Assembly: GCF_013177695.1 (NCBI RefSeq) | Contig: NZ_WOEY01000013.1 | Span: forward strand, 39,046 to 103,045 | DNA from: Paraburkholderia solitsugae | GTDB taxonomy: Bacteria; Pseudomonadota; Gammaproteobacteria; Burkholderiales; Burkholderiaceae | Direction of reading: 5' to 3' | Length of the DNA stretch: 64,000 bases | Shown here: piece after piece, positions 1-8,885 of the stretch | How positions within the stretch are numbered: position 1 is the first letter of the stretch | How the letters are laid out: each line of letters opens with the position of its first letter | Notes under the pieces: model-generated | What the model was told of the DNA's origin: nothing | Databases searched by the model: none | The model's input: only the letters and a program-made list of their open reading frames with translations | Made by a program: the position numbers and the translations under genes

Positions 1-2
1 AT

Positions 3-710
3 CTGGCGGACGGGACGCTGCTAAGGGCACGCGCCAATATTTGCGCGACGGGTATCGAGTACCGTAGCCTGGGAATTCCCAATGAGCAAAGGTTGTTGAA
101 CGCTGGGTTGTACTACGGCGCGGGCGCGAGCGAAGCGTCAATTTGCACTGGAAAAAAGATTTTCATCGTAGGCGGCGGAAATTCCGCAGGGCAGGCCGCG
201 ATGAATTTCGCGCGAACCGCGGAGAGTGTCACATTGATCGTTCGCGGCGAGTCCCTTGCCGCAACGCTCTCGCATTACCTGTTGGATCGCATTGCCCACA
301 CGAGCAACGTCCGGGTTGTCTTTGAGTCGTCTGTCTCAGCAATCTATGGCGATACTCAGCTTGAAGCGCTGCAGATCACGGACAAAGCGGGTGGAACTCA
401 GGTCGTTTCGGCAGACCGCCTATTCGTCTGTATTGGCGGCGCACCGAACACAGAGTGGGCAAAAGACACCACGATCGTCCGGGACAGGAATGGGTACCTT
501 GTGACAGGCGCCGATCTGAGCGACTTTCCCCAGTTCGAGACTTGCTGGCCGCTCGAGCGGCGCCCTTACTTTCTGGAAACGAGCGTCCCTGGTTCCTTCG
601 CAGCCGGTGATGTCCGCTACGGGTCGGTCAAGCGGGTTGCGTCAGCGGTTGGGGAAGGGGCCATGGCAGTCACGTTTGTTCACCGGTATCTGGCGGAATC
701 GATGACTTGA
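3..710 (+). CDS. Thioredoxin-reductase-like FAD/NAD(P) oxidoreductase, 3' part (cut by window edge)
   Basis: The reading frame is open from base 3, so the gene begins before the window. Visible parts are the NAD(P)-binding glycine motif (VGGGNSAGQAA, about base 165-200) and the C-terminal FAD-contacting segment (GSFAAGDVRYGSVKR followed by VGEGAMAV) typical of thioredoxin-reductase folds. Where thioredoxin reductases carry the redox CxxC just before the NADPH domain, this protein reads GAGASEAS, so it probably is not a disulfide reductase. Such CxxC-less proteins in Burkholderia relatives often carry an N-terminal cyclic-nucleotide-binding domain, which cannot be checked here. Family call is solid; physiological substrate unknown. 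Confidence 0.8.
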   Translation: MADGTLLRARANICATGIEYRSLGIPNEQRLLNAGLYYGAGASEASICTGKKIFIVGGGNSAGQAAMNFARTAESVTLIVRGESLAATLSHYLLDRIAHTSNVRVVFESSVSAIYGDTQLEALQITDKAGGTQVVSADRLFVCIGGAPNTEWAKDTTIVRDRNGYLVTGADLSDFPQFETCWPLERRPYFLETSVPGSFAAGDVRYGSVKRVASAVGEGAMAVTFVHRYLAESMT

Positions 711-1068
711 ATTATCGGTGCTCGCATCCGCCGTGGGGAAGGTAGATCAATGTCGCCATAACAGTCACCTTCGATTTTATGTGCCCCCGATAAACCTTCC
801 CGATAGCGTTGATTTCACCGAAGCCCAAAAAATACCTGCCAAGGTAGTCAGCGCGCAAACAGGCATCTGTTGGGCTTGCCGGCTAGTGCTGTAGTGGAGC
901 AGCCAGCCGGTCGTTCACTCGTGTAAGCTATAGTGCCGAACACACTTCGTGTCAGTGTGAGTTCGTGTCAATCGCGCATGGGCAACCAATACGTGTCGCA
1001 ACGTGCGAGCAATCGGTTAGTGTCGTTTGCTACATTTTCAGCGGTTCGGGACAAGTTCAATCACCGTA
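711..1068. other. Gene-free stretch upstream of tRNA-Sec
   Basis: About 360 bases between the flavoprotein gene and the selenocysteine tRNA. No convincing reading frame is seen; short open frames lack ribosome sites and family resemblance. It presumably contains the tRNA promoter, but no clear -35/-10 pair was recognised. Confidence 0.6.
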
Positions 1069-1164
1069 GGAAGGCATTCGTATCCGGTGGTGCGGCTGGG
1101 CTTCAAACCCAGTTGAGGGCGTCAGACGCGCTCAGGTCGGTTCGACTCCGGCTGCCTTCCGCCA
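1069..1164 (+). tRNA. selC: tRNA-Sec (UCA anticodon)
   Basis: The sequence folds as a selenocysteine tRNA: an 8-bp acceptor stem (GGAAGGCA with TGCCTTCC), an anticodon stem CTGGG/CCCAG enclosing loop CTTCAAA with anticodon TCA at 1103-1105, a long variable arm, a T-loop with GGTTCGACTCC, and an encoded CCA at 1162-1164. The 96-nt length and 8-bp acceptor stem are the hallmarks of tRNA-Sec. It decodes UGA with SelB. No selA, selB, selD or selenoprotein gene is seen in this window, so the partners must lie elsewhere. A truncated gene follows directly, which fits the frequent use of this tRNA as an integration site. Confidence 0.95.
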
Positions 1165-1179
1165 GCCGGGGCTTCCTGG

Positions 1180-1422
1180 TTGATCCCATCCTTCGCGGGC
1201 CCTGATGGTCGACGCGTGCCTGGCAAGGTCACACTGTCGCGCGGTGAAACACGGTGGTCCCTGGTGCCAGGCACGCCGTGGCTCTCTGGTGCCTATGCAG
1301 TCGTGGTCAATGCCGAATTGGAGGATTCGTCAGGGAACCGCGTAGGACAATCATTCGAGCATTCCGCGACTTCCGCAGCAGAGTTGCCACACGACACTTC
1401 GCTTCCCTTTCGTATTCGATAA
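1180..1422 (+). pseudogene. C-terminal fragment of an exported Ig-like-domain protein
   Basis: Begins 15 bases after the tRNA with no proper ATG (TTG at 1180) and no ribosome site. The translation (GRRVPGKVTLSRGETRW, then a beta-rich stretch ending with ELEDSSGNRVGQSF) resembles the last domain of hypothetical exported proteins with Ig-like folds known from Burkholderiaceae. Only about 80 residues remain, and the reading frame stops exactly where the transposase remnant starts. Read here as a decayed 3' end left by a deletion or integration next to the tRNA. Confidence 0.5.
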
Positions 1423-1581
1423 GCGACACCTGCTATGCGTCTCGCTCTATCGCAAACAACTCGCCGCACACTTCGCCCTCCTGGCAACGCTTCACGGAGA
1501 TCACCCAAGATCCGTCCGCTTTCTGAGCGAATGCACGTCCTCCTCCAAATGCGTCGCGAACTCTTTAACGGGGACAGCGCC
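1421..1581 (+). mobile_element. Remnant of IS6-like transposase C-terminus with right inverted repeat
   Basis: Translation gives KRHLLCVSLYRKQLAAHFA, then after a frameshift WQRFTEITQDPSAF and stop, which looks like the C-terminus of a DDE transposase of IS6 type. The remnant ends with GACAGCGCC, the complement of GGCGCTGTC, similar to IS6-family ends (GGCACTGTT). A second copy with closely similar sequence, in the same orientation, is at 63190-63472. The N-terminal and catalytic parts are gone. Family assignment is from memory; that both copies are tails of the same element is seen directly. Confidence 0.6.
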
Positions 1582-1599
1582 TTTTGGAAAGGGTCGCAA

Positions 1600-2553
1600 T
1601 CACCGGCTGCGATGGCTAGGTGACTTCCAGCCCATCAGCGTCTCGGCGCTCCATTCCGCCGAGGTGAGTTTGGAGATGAAGAAGTCGGCCAACGCGCTAA
1701 CCTTTGCTGGCCGTGCGCGGGCCGTGGGTGTGACGAAATACAGACCGCCTTCGGGCAAGCGCCAATCGGTCAAAATCGGTTCAAGTTGTTTGTCCGGGAA
1801 ATACTGCGTCGCAACGAACTCGGGAAGCTCAGTTATGGCAAGTCCCGCGAGGAGTGTGGGCAGTAACGCTTCTACGTTTGTTGCCCGCAATGCCCCGGTC
1901 GGTGTGATCGTGCATTCCTCACCATTTTTGTGAGTAAAGCGCCAAACGTCCCGCTTGCTCCTGTTGGCGTAGGTCAGGCACTGGTGCGCGCCAAGATCAT
2001 GCGGGTGCTGCGGACGACCATAGCGAGACAGGTAGGTTGGAGATGCCACGACAAACCGGCGCACGGGTGCAATGAGACGTGCAGCGAGTGACGAATCTTC
2101 CAGGATGGCGATACGGAGGGCTGCGTCAAAGCCATCACCGATCAGATCAGCATGGACATCCGTGAGATGAAGTTCCACGGAAATATCCGGATAGGTCCGG
2201 AAGAACTCCGGCAGCAGTGGGGCAACCCAGCGCGCGCCGAAGGACAGTGGCGCAGCGAGCTTGACCAGACCACGCGGTCGGCTTGACGTCTCACGGGCGA
2301 TATCCTCAGCTTCTTCGGCGTCGGCGTAGATTTTCGACGCGCGTTCGGCGAGCAGATGGCCATAGTCCGTGAGGGCGAGCCGTCGGGAGGTGCGGTTAAA
2401 AAGCCGCCCCCCCAGTCGCTCCTCGAGGCGGGTGACGGCCCGGGAAACTGTGGCAACGGATACGCCCATTGTCGCCGCCGCAGCAGCGAACGAACCTTCT
2501 TCGGCGACCTTCGCGAACATCGCGAATCCTTCAAAGTCAGGTAACTTTGACAT
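1600..2553 (-). CDS. LysR-family transcriptional regulator
   Basis: 317 residues: an N-terminal winged helix-turn-helix (MSKLPDFEGFAMFAKVAEEG, recognition helix around VSVATVSRAVTRLEERLG) and a LysR substrate-binding domain. The start at 2553 is preferred over the ATG at 2580 because GCAGGA precedes it at the right spacing. It belongs to the group of LysR proteins that often control a divergent oxidoreductase gene. The SDR gene starts 99 bases away on the other strand, so the shared intergenic region is the likely site of action. Inducer unknown. Confidence 0.9.
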   Translation of the reverse strand: MSKLPDFEGFAMFAKVAEEGSFAAAAATMGVSVATVSRAVTRLEERLGGRLFNRTSRRLALTDYGHLLAERASKIYADAEEAEDIARETSSRPRGLVKLAAPLSFGARWVAPLLPEFFRTYPDISVELHLTDVHADLIGDGFDAALRIAILEDSSLAARLIAPVRRFVVASPTYLSRYGRPQHPHDLGAHQCLTYANRSKRDVWRFTHKNGEECTITPTGALRATNVEALLPTLLAGLAITELPEFVATQYFPDKQLEPILTDWRLPEGGLYFVTPTARARPAKVSALADFFISKLTSAEWSAETLMGWKSPSHRSR

Positions 2554-2652
2554 CGACAATCCTGCAACGATGGTTTTCAATCATTTCTATTTCGAAAAGT
2601 AGCATGCTGCCATACATTTGTCTCATCGCACAGCTGTGCATGGAGATAGATC

Positions 2653-3408
2653 ATGGTACGCAAACTGGAAGGAAAGATAGCGGTCGTCACCGGCGGGACA
2701 ACTGGTATCGGCCTTGCCACCGCCAGGCGTTTTGTGGCCGAGGGTGCGCGGGTCTTTGTGACCGGTCGTCGTTCGGCCGAACTCGATGCCGCCGTTGCAG
2801 CGATCGGGCCGAGGGCGACCGGCGTGCAGGCGGACTCCGCCAATCTTAACGACCTCAACCGGCTCTACGAGCGCGTAAAGACTGAGGCAGGCCGCATCGA
2901 TGTGCTGTTCGTCAATGCTGGCGGTGGCTCTATGTTGCCCCTGGGGGCAATCACCGAAGAGCAGTATGACGACACGTTCGGTCGCAACGTGAAGGGCGTG
3001 CTCTTTACGGTGCAGAAGGCGTTGCCGCTTCTCGTCGACGGCGCCTCGGTGATACTCACGGCGTCCAACGTCAGCATCAAGGGCACACCCGCGTTCAGTG
3101 TCTACAGCGCATCCAAGGCCGCGGTGCGTAACCTCGCCAGGAGCTGGACGCTAGACCTGAAGTCTCGCGGCATCCGCGTGAACGTCATCAGCCCGGGCCC
3201 GATCAAGACACCAGGCCTGGTCGATCTGGCCGGCCCCGATAGCGCGCAGCAGCAGAGCATGCTCGACTACATGGCCTCGACCATCCCGCTCGGGCGCGTG
3301 GGCGATCCCGACGAAGTCGCGGGCGCCGCTGTCTTTCTCGCTTCCTCCGATTCGAGCTTCATCGCCGGTACGGAAATCTTCGTCGACGGTGGACAAGCTC
3401 AGATTTGA
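2653..3408 (+). CDS. SDR-family NAD(P)-dependent oxidoreductase
   Basis: 251 residues, the normal length of a classical short-chain dehydrogenase. Nucleotide motif TGGTTGIG (residues 13-20), NAG at 88-90, catalytic Ser138, Tyr151 and Lys155 (YSASK), and the C-terminal FIAGTEIFVDGG. A ribosome site (GGAGATAGATC) precedes the ATG. It is transcribed away from the LysR gene and is followed by a GST gene in the same direction. Reduces or oxidises a small carbonyl/alcohol; the substrate cannot be read from sequence. Confidence 0.92.
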   Translation: MVRKLEGKIAVVTGGTTGIGLATARRFVAEGARVFVTGRRSAELDAAVAAIGPRATGVQADSANLNDLNRLYERVKTEAGRIDVLFVNAGGGSMLPLGAITEEQYDDTFGRNVKGVLFTVQKALPLLVDGASVILTASNVSIKGTPAFSVYSASKAAVRNLARSWTLDLKSRGIRVNVISPGPIKTPGLVDLAGPDSAQQQSMLDYMASTIPLGRVGDPDEVAGAAVFLASSDSSFIAGTEIFVDGGQAQI

Positions 3409-3510
3409 CGAGAGGTCCCGGAGCGGCCGTGCGATTCGATGCCGGCTACTCAATTCCAACAGCGCTCCAAGCGCCGCCATAGGCGATCAAACCGCACAAA
3501 GGAAATGCTC

Positions 3511-4149
3511 ATGAGCACAATGTTCGAAGTTCACGCGTTCGCCACGCCCAACAGTGTCAAAGTCCCCATCGCACTGGAAGAGATGGGGCTCGACTATCGG
3601 CTCGTGCCCGTCAACCTGCGTCAGGGCGCGCAGAAGACCGCCGCCTTCAAGGCAATGAATCCCAATGGGAAAGTACCGGTTCTCATCGATCGTTCTGTTC
3701 CCGACGAAGGCGATCTGGTACTCGGCGAGTCCGCCGCGATTCTGGTCCACCTTGCCGAGAAGACTGGACAACTTCTTCCCAAGGACGGCCCTCGGCGCGG
3801 TAAGGTCTTTGAACAACTTTTCTTTCACGCTTCCGGCCTCAGCCCAGCGTTCCTGCAGGCGTTCCTGGTCGCGATCCAGTCGTCGCCTCAACCCGAGGCA
3901 AAAGCGCGTGCGCTCGCGGAGGTTGATCGGACGCTGGGCGTTCTCAACGAGGAACTCGAGCGTCATCCGTACGCTGCGGGTGACGAGTACAGCATTGCTG
4001 ACATCGCCCATTTTGGGTGGGTGTGGCGTCATCAGGCCATCGGCGCGACCCTCGACAAGTTTCCGTTCGTGGCTAGTTGGTATGAAGAAATCGCGACACG
4101 ACCGGCTGTCGTCACCGCCATCGAAAGAACCATGTCACTCGCTAAGTAG
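3511..4149 (+). CDS. Glutathione S-transferase (YfcG/Nu-like)
   Basis: About 212 residues. The N-terminal thioredoxin fold starts FEVHAFATPNSVKVPIALEE, like the TPNGxK start of YfcG-type enzymes that act as disulfide-bond reductases using two glutathiones. It continues with the NPNGKVPVL cis-proline turn and GESAAILVHLAE, then an all-helical C-terminal domain. ATG 3511 has AAAGGA at good spacing; the upstream extension is rich in basic residues and unlikely to be coding. Lies in a run of redox genes (SDR, NTF2-like, WrbA). Confidence 0.88.
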   Translation: MSTMFEVHAFATPNSVKVPIALEEMGLDYRLVPVNLRQGAQKTAAFKAMNPNGKVPVLIDRSVPDEGDLVLGESAAILVHLAEKTGQLLPKDGPRRGKVFEQLFFHASGLSPAFLQAFLVAIQSSPQPEAKARALAEVDRTLGVLNEELERHPYAAGDEYSIADIAHFGWVWRHQAIGATLDKFPFVASWYEEIATRPAVVTAIERTMSLAK

Positions 4150-4229
4150 TACGACGCAACATCCAATTTTTAGCCATTCACGCAACCCGACCTGGCTAGG
4201 TTCGTAGTCAATCAGTAAGGAGAATTGTT

Positions 4230-4595
4230 ATGAACGACCGTATCAACGAGCTGCTCTATCGCAACCTTCAGGAAGTCTTCGGCGAGGGCGACGCTAAACG
4301 TCGTCGCGCGGCCATCGAGGAACTCTATACCGAGGACTGCGTGCTCTACGCGCCTCCGGGTGTATTCGTCGGGCACGATGCTCTTGACACATTCGCAGGG
4401 GAGCTTCGCGCGACGCACCCGCATTTCGCCTACACGCCGCACGGTGAGGCTCAGGCCCTGCACAACGCCGGCCGTTTGGCGTGGGGATCTGGTCCGCGGG
4501 GTGAGGCCCCCGAATATACGGGCGTGGATGTGATCATCGTTCGCGATGAGAAGATCGCCGCGCTCTATGTATTCCTTGATTCCATGCCGTCGTAG
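4230..4595 (+). CDS. NTF2-like / SnoaL-like protein
   Basis: 121 residues with a strong ribosome site (AAGGAGAATTGTT-ATG). The pattern of a helical start, ELYTEDCVLYAPPGVFVGHDAL and the closing beta strands matches the NTF2-like cone fold. Such proteins are small enzymes or ligand-binding proteins, often next to SDR and quinone reductases. No catalytic pair could be assigned with certainty. Confidence 0.8.
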   Translation: MNDRINELLYRNLQEVFGEGDAKRRRAAIEELYTEDCVLYAPPGVFVGHDALDTFAGELRATHPHFAYTPHGEAQALHNAGRLAWGSGPRGEAPEYTGVDVIIVRDEKIAALYVFLDSMPS

Positions 4596-4681
4596 CTGCG
4601 AGATGATCTCCTGGGTTGTCCATTGCGCAGGCAACGTTCACCAAAGCGGTATCGCCGCGTAAATATAAATAGGAATTCGAA

Positions 4682-5281
4682 ATGTCTAAAGTTCTAGTTC
4701 TGTATTACTCATCGTATGGCCACGTCGAAGCATTGGCGGACGCCGTGGCCGAAGGTGCGCGTTCGACGGGTGCCACAGTCGATGTCAAGCGGGTCCCGGA
4801 AACGGCGCCGGAGGAGGTGGCCAAGGCCGCCTACTTTAAGCTCGACCAGCAAGCGACGGTTGCCACCGTCGCCGAGCTCGCCAACTACGATGCTATTGTC
4901 GTCGGCACGCCGACCCGGTTCGGGCGCATCTCGTCGCAGATGGCGGCATTCCTGGATCAAGCTGGCGGCTTGTGGATGAGCGGCGCGCTGAACGGCAAGG
5001 TAGGCGGTGCCTTTGCCTCGAGCGCCAGCCAGCACGGCGGGCAGGAAACGACCTTGTTTTCGATTATCACCAACCTGCTGCACTTCGGCATGACCATCGT
5101 CGGCCTGCCGTACAGCCACCAGGGGCAGATGACGCTGGACGAGATCGTCGGCGGTGCGCCCTATGGCGCCACGACCATCGCCGGTGGACAAGGTCAGCGC
5201 CAGCCGAGCGCGATCGAACTCGCCGGCGCTCGCCACCAGGGCGAACTGATCGCCCAGACGGCAAACAAGCTGTTCGGCTGA
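4682..5281 (+). CDS. wrbA: NAD(P)H:quinone oxidoreductase WrbA
   Basis: 199 residues, the standard WrbA length. Starts [20 protein letters not shown] (FMN phosphate loop of flavodoxin folds) and has [19 protein letters not shown] and [11 protein letters not shown], both WrbA signatures, plus [10 protein letters not shown]. It reduces quinones by two electrons, avoiding semiquinones. It sits between the NTF2-like gene and cytochrome b561, suggesting an oxidative-stress group under the control of the LysR or of its own promoter. Confidence 0.95.
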   Translation: MSKVLVLYYSSYGHVEALADAVAEGARSTGATVDVKRVPETAPEEVAKAAYFKLDQQATVATVAELANYDAIVVGTPTRFGRISSQMAAFLDQAGGLWMSGALNGKVGGAFASSASQHGGQETTLFSIITNLLHFGMTIVGLPYSHQGQMTLDEIVGGAPYGATTIAGGQGQRQPSAIELAGARHQGELIAQTANKLFG

Positions 5282-5378
5282 CCGTCGGTCACCAATCGCG
5301 CCGTTGCGCGAACGGTGGGGCCAGGCGGATTCCCGCGTGGCCCCATCGATCCCGACTTCTCGCCAACTTGAGGAACGC

Positions 5379-5939
5379 ATGGCTTCGAATTCTCCGCCAG
5401 CAGCGCCCGCCGGCTATACGCGGACCGCGGTCGCGCTGCACTGGCTGATTGCGCTGCTAATCGTCTGTGGTTTCGCGCTCGGCTGGGTGACGACCGACAT
5501 CCCGGGTTTTACGCCGACGAAGCTCAAGTACTTCTCGTGGCACAAATGGATCGGAGTGACCGCGTTCGTGCTCGCGATTGCGCGTGTGCTGTCGCGCGCG
5601 ACTCACATGCCACCGCCGCTGCCGGCGGGCATGCCGCCGCTGCAGCGGATCGGTGCGCATGTCGTGCACATGCTGTTGTACGTACTGATGCTCGCGATTC
5701 CCGTGACCGGCTACTTGTATAGCTCGGCGTCGAACATTCCGGTCGTGTACCTCGGCATCGTACCGCTGCCGCGCCTGATCGATCCTGATCCGCTGCTGAA
5801 GGAAACGTTGAAGACGCTGCACATCTCATTGAATTACGTCTTGCTGACGCTCGTTGGGCTGCACGTGTTTGCGGTGGTCAAGCATCAGCTGATGGACCGT
5901 GACGGCCTGCTGTCGCGGATGCTTCCCTTTGCCAAATGA
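5379..5939 (+). CDS. Cytochrome b561
   Basis: About 186 residues with four membrane helices, beginning [20 protein letters not shown]; the His in ALHWL, the one in SWHKWIG and later ones ([25 protein letters not shown]) are the expected haem b ligands. The start at 5379 follows AGGAACGC; an in-frame upstream extension is unlikely. Moves electrons between quinol and periplasmic acceptors. Its stop overlaps the region of the yceI ribosome site (12 bases between), so the two genes form an operon, as in other Burkholderia. Confidence 0.93.
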   Translation: MASNSPPAAPAGYTRTAVALHWLIALLIVCGFALGWVTTDIPGFTPTKLKYFSWHKWIGVTAFVLAIARVLSRATHMPPPLPAGMPPLQRIGAHVVHMLLYVLMLAIPVTGYLYSSASNIPVVYLGIVPLPRLIDPDPLLKETLKTLHISLNYVLLTLVGLHVFAVVKHQLMDRDGLLSRMLPFAK

Positions 5940-5947
5940 AGGATCCC

Positions 5948-6940
5948 ATGAAGGTGTCTTTTTCCCGTTCCCTGGTGGCCGCGTTTGCGGCGGTGTCGCT
6001 CGTTGCGTCGGGCGCCGCGCTCGCTGACGTTGATCTCGCGAAGAGCAAGGTGTCCGCCATCTCGAAGCAGATGAACGTGCCGACCGAGGGCGTGTTCAAG
6101 AAGTTCTCCGCGCAGATCAGGTTCGATCCGGCGAACGCCGCGCAGGGCAGTGCACAGGTGTCGATCGACATCGCGAGTTTCGACCTCGGTGACAAGGCGT
6201 ACAACGATCAGGTCGCCGGCAAGGACTGGTTCGACGCGAACGCATACCCGCAGGCGACCTTTGTGTCGACGGCGATCGCGCCGGCCGGCGGCGACCGGTA
6301 CAACGTGACCGGCAAGCTGACAATCAAGGGCAAGACCGAGACGCTGACTGTTCCGGTCATCGTCACACAGGCTGGTGCGACGCAGACGTTCGACGGGGTG
6401 CTGGCGATCAAGCGCTCGGCATTCGCCGACGGGTCGACGTACCAGTTCGATCCGAACCACACGTACCCGACCTTCGAGGCCGATCACTTCGGTGGTCTGT
6501 CGGTGTGGCGCGGGAAGTTCGACAAGTCGAGTGGCACGGTGACGCTCGATCGCGCGGCGAAGACCGGGACGGTTGACGTCACGACCGAAATCGCATCGGT
6601 CCACACGGGCAGCACGAAGCTCGACCAGGACCTGCAGTCGGCGCAGTTCTTCGACGCGGCGAAGCACCCGGATGCGACCTACAAGGGCACTATCAAGTTC
6701 GACGGTGACAAGCCGTCTGAGGTCGTTGGCAACCTGACGATGCACGGCGTGACCAAGCCGCTGACGCTGAAGATCGACTCGTTCAAGTGCATGCCGCATC
6801 CGTTGCTCACGCGCGAAGTGTGCGGCGTCGACGCGGCCGGCGAATTCGACCGTGCCGACTTCGGTGTTGACTACGGGAAGGCATACGGCTTCAGCATGAA
6901 GACCAAGCTGTTGACCTCGGCCGAAGCGCTCAAGCAATAA
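5948..6940 (+). CDS. Double YceI-domain periplasmic protein, apparent in-frame fusion of two tandem yceI genes
   Basis: 330 residues with an N-terminal signal peptide ([21 protein letters not shown]). YceI proteins are lipocalin-like polyisoprenoid binders of about 190 residues. Here the first domain (residues about 23-160) stops early at LAIKRSAFA and runs straight into [20 protein letters not shown], the usual mature N-terminus of a second YceI protein, which then continues to its normal end ([16 protein letters not shown]). The second domain has no signal peptide of its own. The join near base 6428-6440 looks like an in-frame deletion between two tandem paralogues. Linked to cytochrome b561. 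Confidence 0.88.
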   Translation: MKVSFSRSLVAAFAAVSLVASGAALADVDLAKSKVSAISKQMNVPTEGVFKKFSAQIRFDPANAAQGSAQVSIDIASFDLGDKAYNDQVAGKDWFDANAYPQATFVSTAIAPAGGDRYNVTGKLTIKGKTETLTVPVIVTQAGATQTFDGVLAIKRSAFADGSTYQFDPNHTYPTFEADHFGGLSVWRGKFDKSSGTVTLDRAAKTGTVDVTTEIASVHTGSTKLDQDLQSAQFFDAAKHPDATYKGTIKFDGDKPSEVVGNLTMHGVTKPLTLKIDSFKCMPHPLLTREVCGVDAAGEFDRADFGVDYGKAYGFSMKTKLLTSAEALKQ

Positions 6941-7164
6941 GCCCGCAGTGCAGCCGCCTGTCGCTTGGGCCGTTCGCAACGCGCCGCCGGGTTCCGCCTC
7001 TATGGGGTGGCGGCTCTGTACTGTCGGCGCGTAGCACTGGCCGGGCGGGCTCGGCATCTATCATCGACCGGTTACCGCGCAACCAGTACCCGGTTGCCTG
7101 CGCGAACGAAAATGACCGGATTCATCGGAGTGCTGACGAAACGAATGTGACGTAGGTGTCGATA

Positions 7165-8517
7165 TCAGGTCTGGCGCCAGAAAATGTGATAGGACAGAAG
7201 AATCACCGCACCACAAAGTGAGCCCATTGCCATCATTGTGCTAACTGCGGCGTTACTCAGGCCGGACGCAAACAGAAATCCAGAAATTGTAGGCGAAGCG
7301 ATACCTCCGAATCGCCCGACGCCGGTGACGAACCCGGCGCCAGATGCGCGAACTCGCGTGGGAAATGCACGCATCATGTATGCGTACAGGCTCGATTGGC
7401 CACAATACAGTGCTACCCCAACCAGCCCGCTTGCGACAAAAAATTCGTTTGACATGCGATGAATGCTGGCAAGCACGAGTAGTGCGACGGTGCTCGCAAT
7501 CAAGGAGAAGGCTATCAGCGACTGGATTCGAATTCGGGTGGCCAGAAATGCGGCGAGCAAGGCACCAACGAGTCCGCCGCCACTGCACCACGCGAATGCG
7601 TGAGCTGCGCCTGAAGCCGTGTAACCAATGTCCGTTGCAATCTTGGATAGCCAGTTCAGACAGTAGTAAAAGGTGGCACCATGCAGTGCATACGTCAGCG
7701 TGACGACAACGGTGATGACCAGCAGATCTTGCTTGAAAAGTTCGACAATCGGCGCTTTCGCAGTGGTTACCTGTTTTGCCTCGATCCGTGCAATGGATTC
7801 CTTTGCCATTCTGCCGAGCACTGAGTTGATGCGTGCGAGAGCGTTGACTGGGCGAGTGGCGACGATAAATTCAATCGATTCCGGCACAATCAGCGCCGAA
7901 ATAGCGGCTGCCAGGAAGGTGCCGATTGAGCCACACAGGAACACCGACCTCCAGGACCAATGAAATAGAAGCACAGCTGCGAAGTTGCCGCCCACCAAGC
8001 CCCCGACTGAAAAACCGACGGTGATAAGAACCGTTACACCGTTACGGACTCGATCATTTGAGTATTCCGCTGCCAGCGCGGTAATGCCTGGCAACAGCGC
8101 ACCGACTCCCAGGCCTGTAATAGATCGCCCTAGGACGAGCACCATGGGACCGTTGGCAATCGTGCAGATAGCCATCCCACAGCCGGCAAGGATGAGGCTA
8201 GCAAGCATGATTGGTCGCCTGCCGAAGCGATCACTTAGCGGGGCGATCAGGAGGGCTCCAGTGCCGCTACCAATAAGGCCGGCAGAGGCAATGACACCGA
8301 GTATGTCAGGTGGGAGCTTGAGGTCGGCTCGAATGCCTGGAAGCGCGAAAGCCACGGCAAGGAGATCGTACCCGTCGAGAGCATATAGGCAAAACAACAC
8401 GACCACCAACGCGACCTGAAATTTCCCCATGGGGCTGGTGCGAATGATGGTTACTGGATCGCTTCGCGAGTGATCCTCCGGCATTGATCCGTCTAGCGTC
8501 CTGTCGGTTTCATACAT
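7165..8517 (-). CDS. MFS transporter, aromatic acid:H+ symporter type
   Basis: About 450 residues with 12 predicted membrane helices. The helix 1 motif DGYDLLAVAFALPGI and the loop 2-3 motif PLSDRFGRRPIMLAS are typical of the AAHS group (PcaK, BenK, MhpT). The ATG at 8517 has a GGAGAAG ribosome site; the upstream extension is dropped. Convergent with the yceI operon and divergent from the maoC cluster, from which it is separated by an operator-like region. Likely imports the acid that the adjacent CoA ligase activates. Confidence 0.88.
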   Translation of the reverse strand: MYETDRTLDGSMPEDHSRSDPVTIIRTSPMGKFQVALVVVLFCLYALDGYDLLAVAFALPGIRADLKLPPDILGVIASAGLIGSGTGALLIAPLSDRFGRRPIMLASLILAGCGMAICTIANGPMVLVLGRSITGLGVGALLPGITALAAEYSNDRVRNGVTVLITVGFSVGGLVGGNFAAVLLFHWSWRSVFLCGSIGTFLAAAISALIVPESIEFIVATRPVNALARINSVLGRMAKESIARIEAKQVTTAKAPIVELFKQDLLVITVVVTLTYALHGATFYYCLNWLSKIATDIGYTASGAAHAFAWCSGGGLVGALLAAFLATRIRIQSLIAFSLIASTVALLVLASIHRMSNEFFVASGLVGVALYCGQSSLYAYMMRAFPTRVRASGAGFVTGVGRFGGIASPTISGFLFASGLSNAAVSTMMAMGSLCGAVILLSYHIFWRQT

Positions 8518-8729
8518 AGGTCTTCTCCATTTGCAGCTGCTTATATCAGGCGGCTCAGCGAACTTTCGACGAAGTCGCGGCATGAATGCATACGCCACCG
8601 CGCCCAGTAGTCGGCAACTGCTTGGATTTACCGACTATCCGGGGAGCTTCGCGCCTCATCTCGACGTGGTGCGACTGACCCCACCAGCGAACGAGCCCTA
8701 GTGCACACATTCCTACCGATTGGAAAACG

Positions 8730-8770
8730 GTTAAATAGGTGTATCTACTTAACAAATAGGTCTATTTGTT
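8730..8770. promoter_or_regulatory. Two overlapping inverted repeats, candidate operator of the maoC cluster
   Basis: 8751-8770 reads AACAAATAGGTCTATTTGTT, a 9-bp inverted repeat around a 2-base centre. 8730-8753 is a second one (GTTAAATAG with CTACTTAAC, one mismatch). Both contain AAATAGGTNTAT, so the half site is also directly repeated. They lie about 120 bases upstream of the maoC start, inside a 368-base gene-free gap (8518-8885). The gene at 13908 encodes a TetR protein that could be the partner; this is inference. Confidence 0.6.
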
Positions 8771-8885
8771 TCTTTGAATTTTGACTATGCTGTGTCTTGT
8801 CGACGTCGTTTGCGTCGCGAGGCTGACCACTGCGAGTGGTCGTTTGCCGCGAATGCGCGGTTATGGTGAGAAAGGAGATAGTTAG

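Noticed and set aside
5885..7057. Long minus-strand open frame opposite yceI
   Set aside because: Its composition (rich in Arg, His, Val) and lack of ribosome site mark it as a shadow of the high-GC yceI coding strand.
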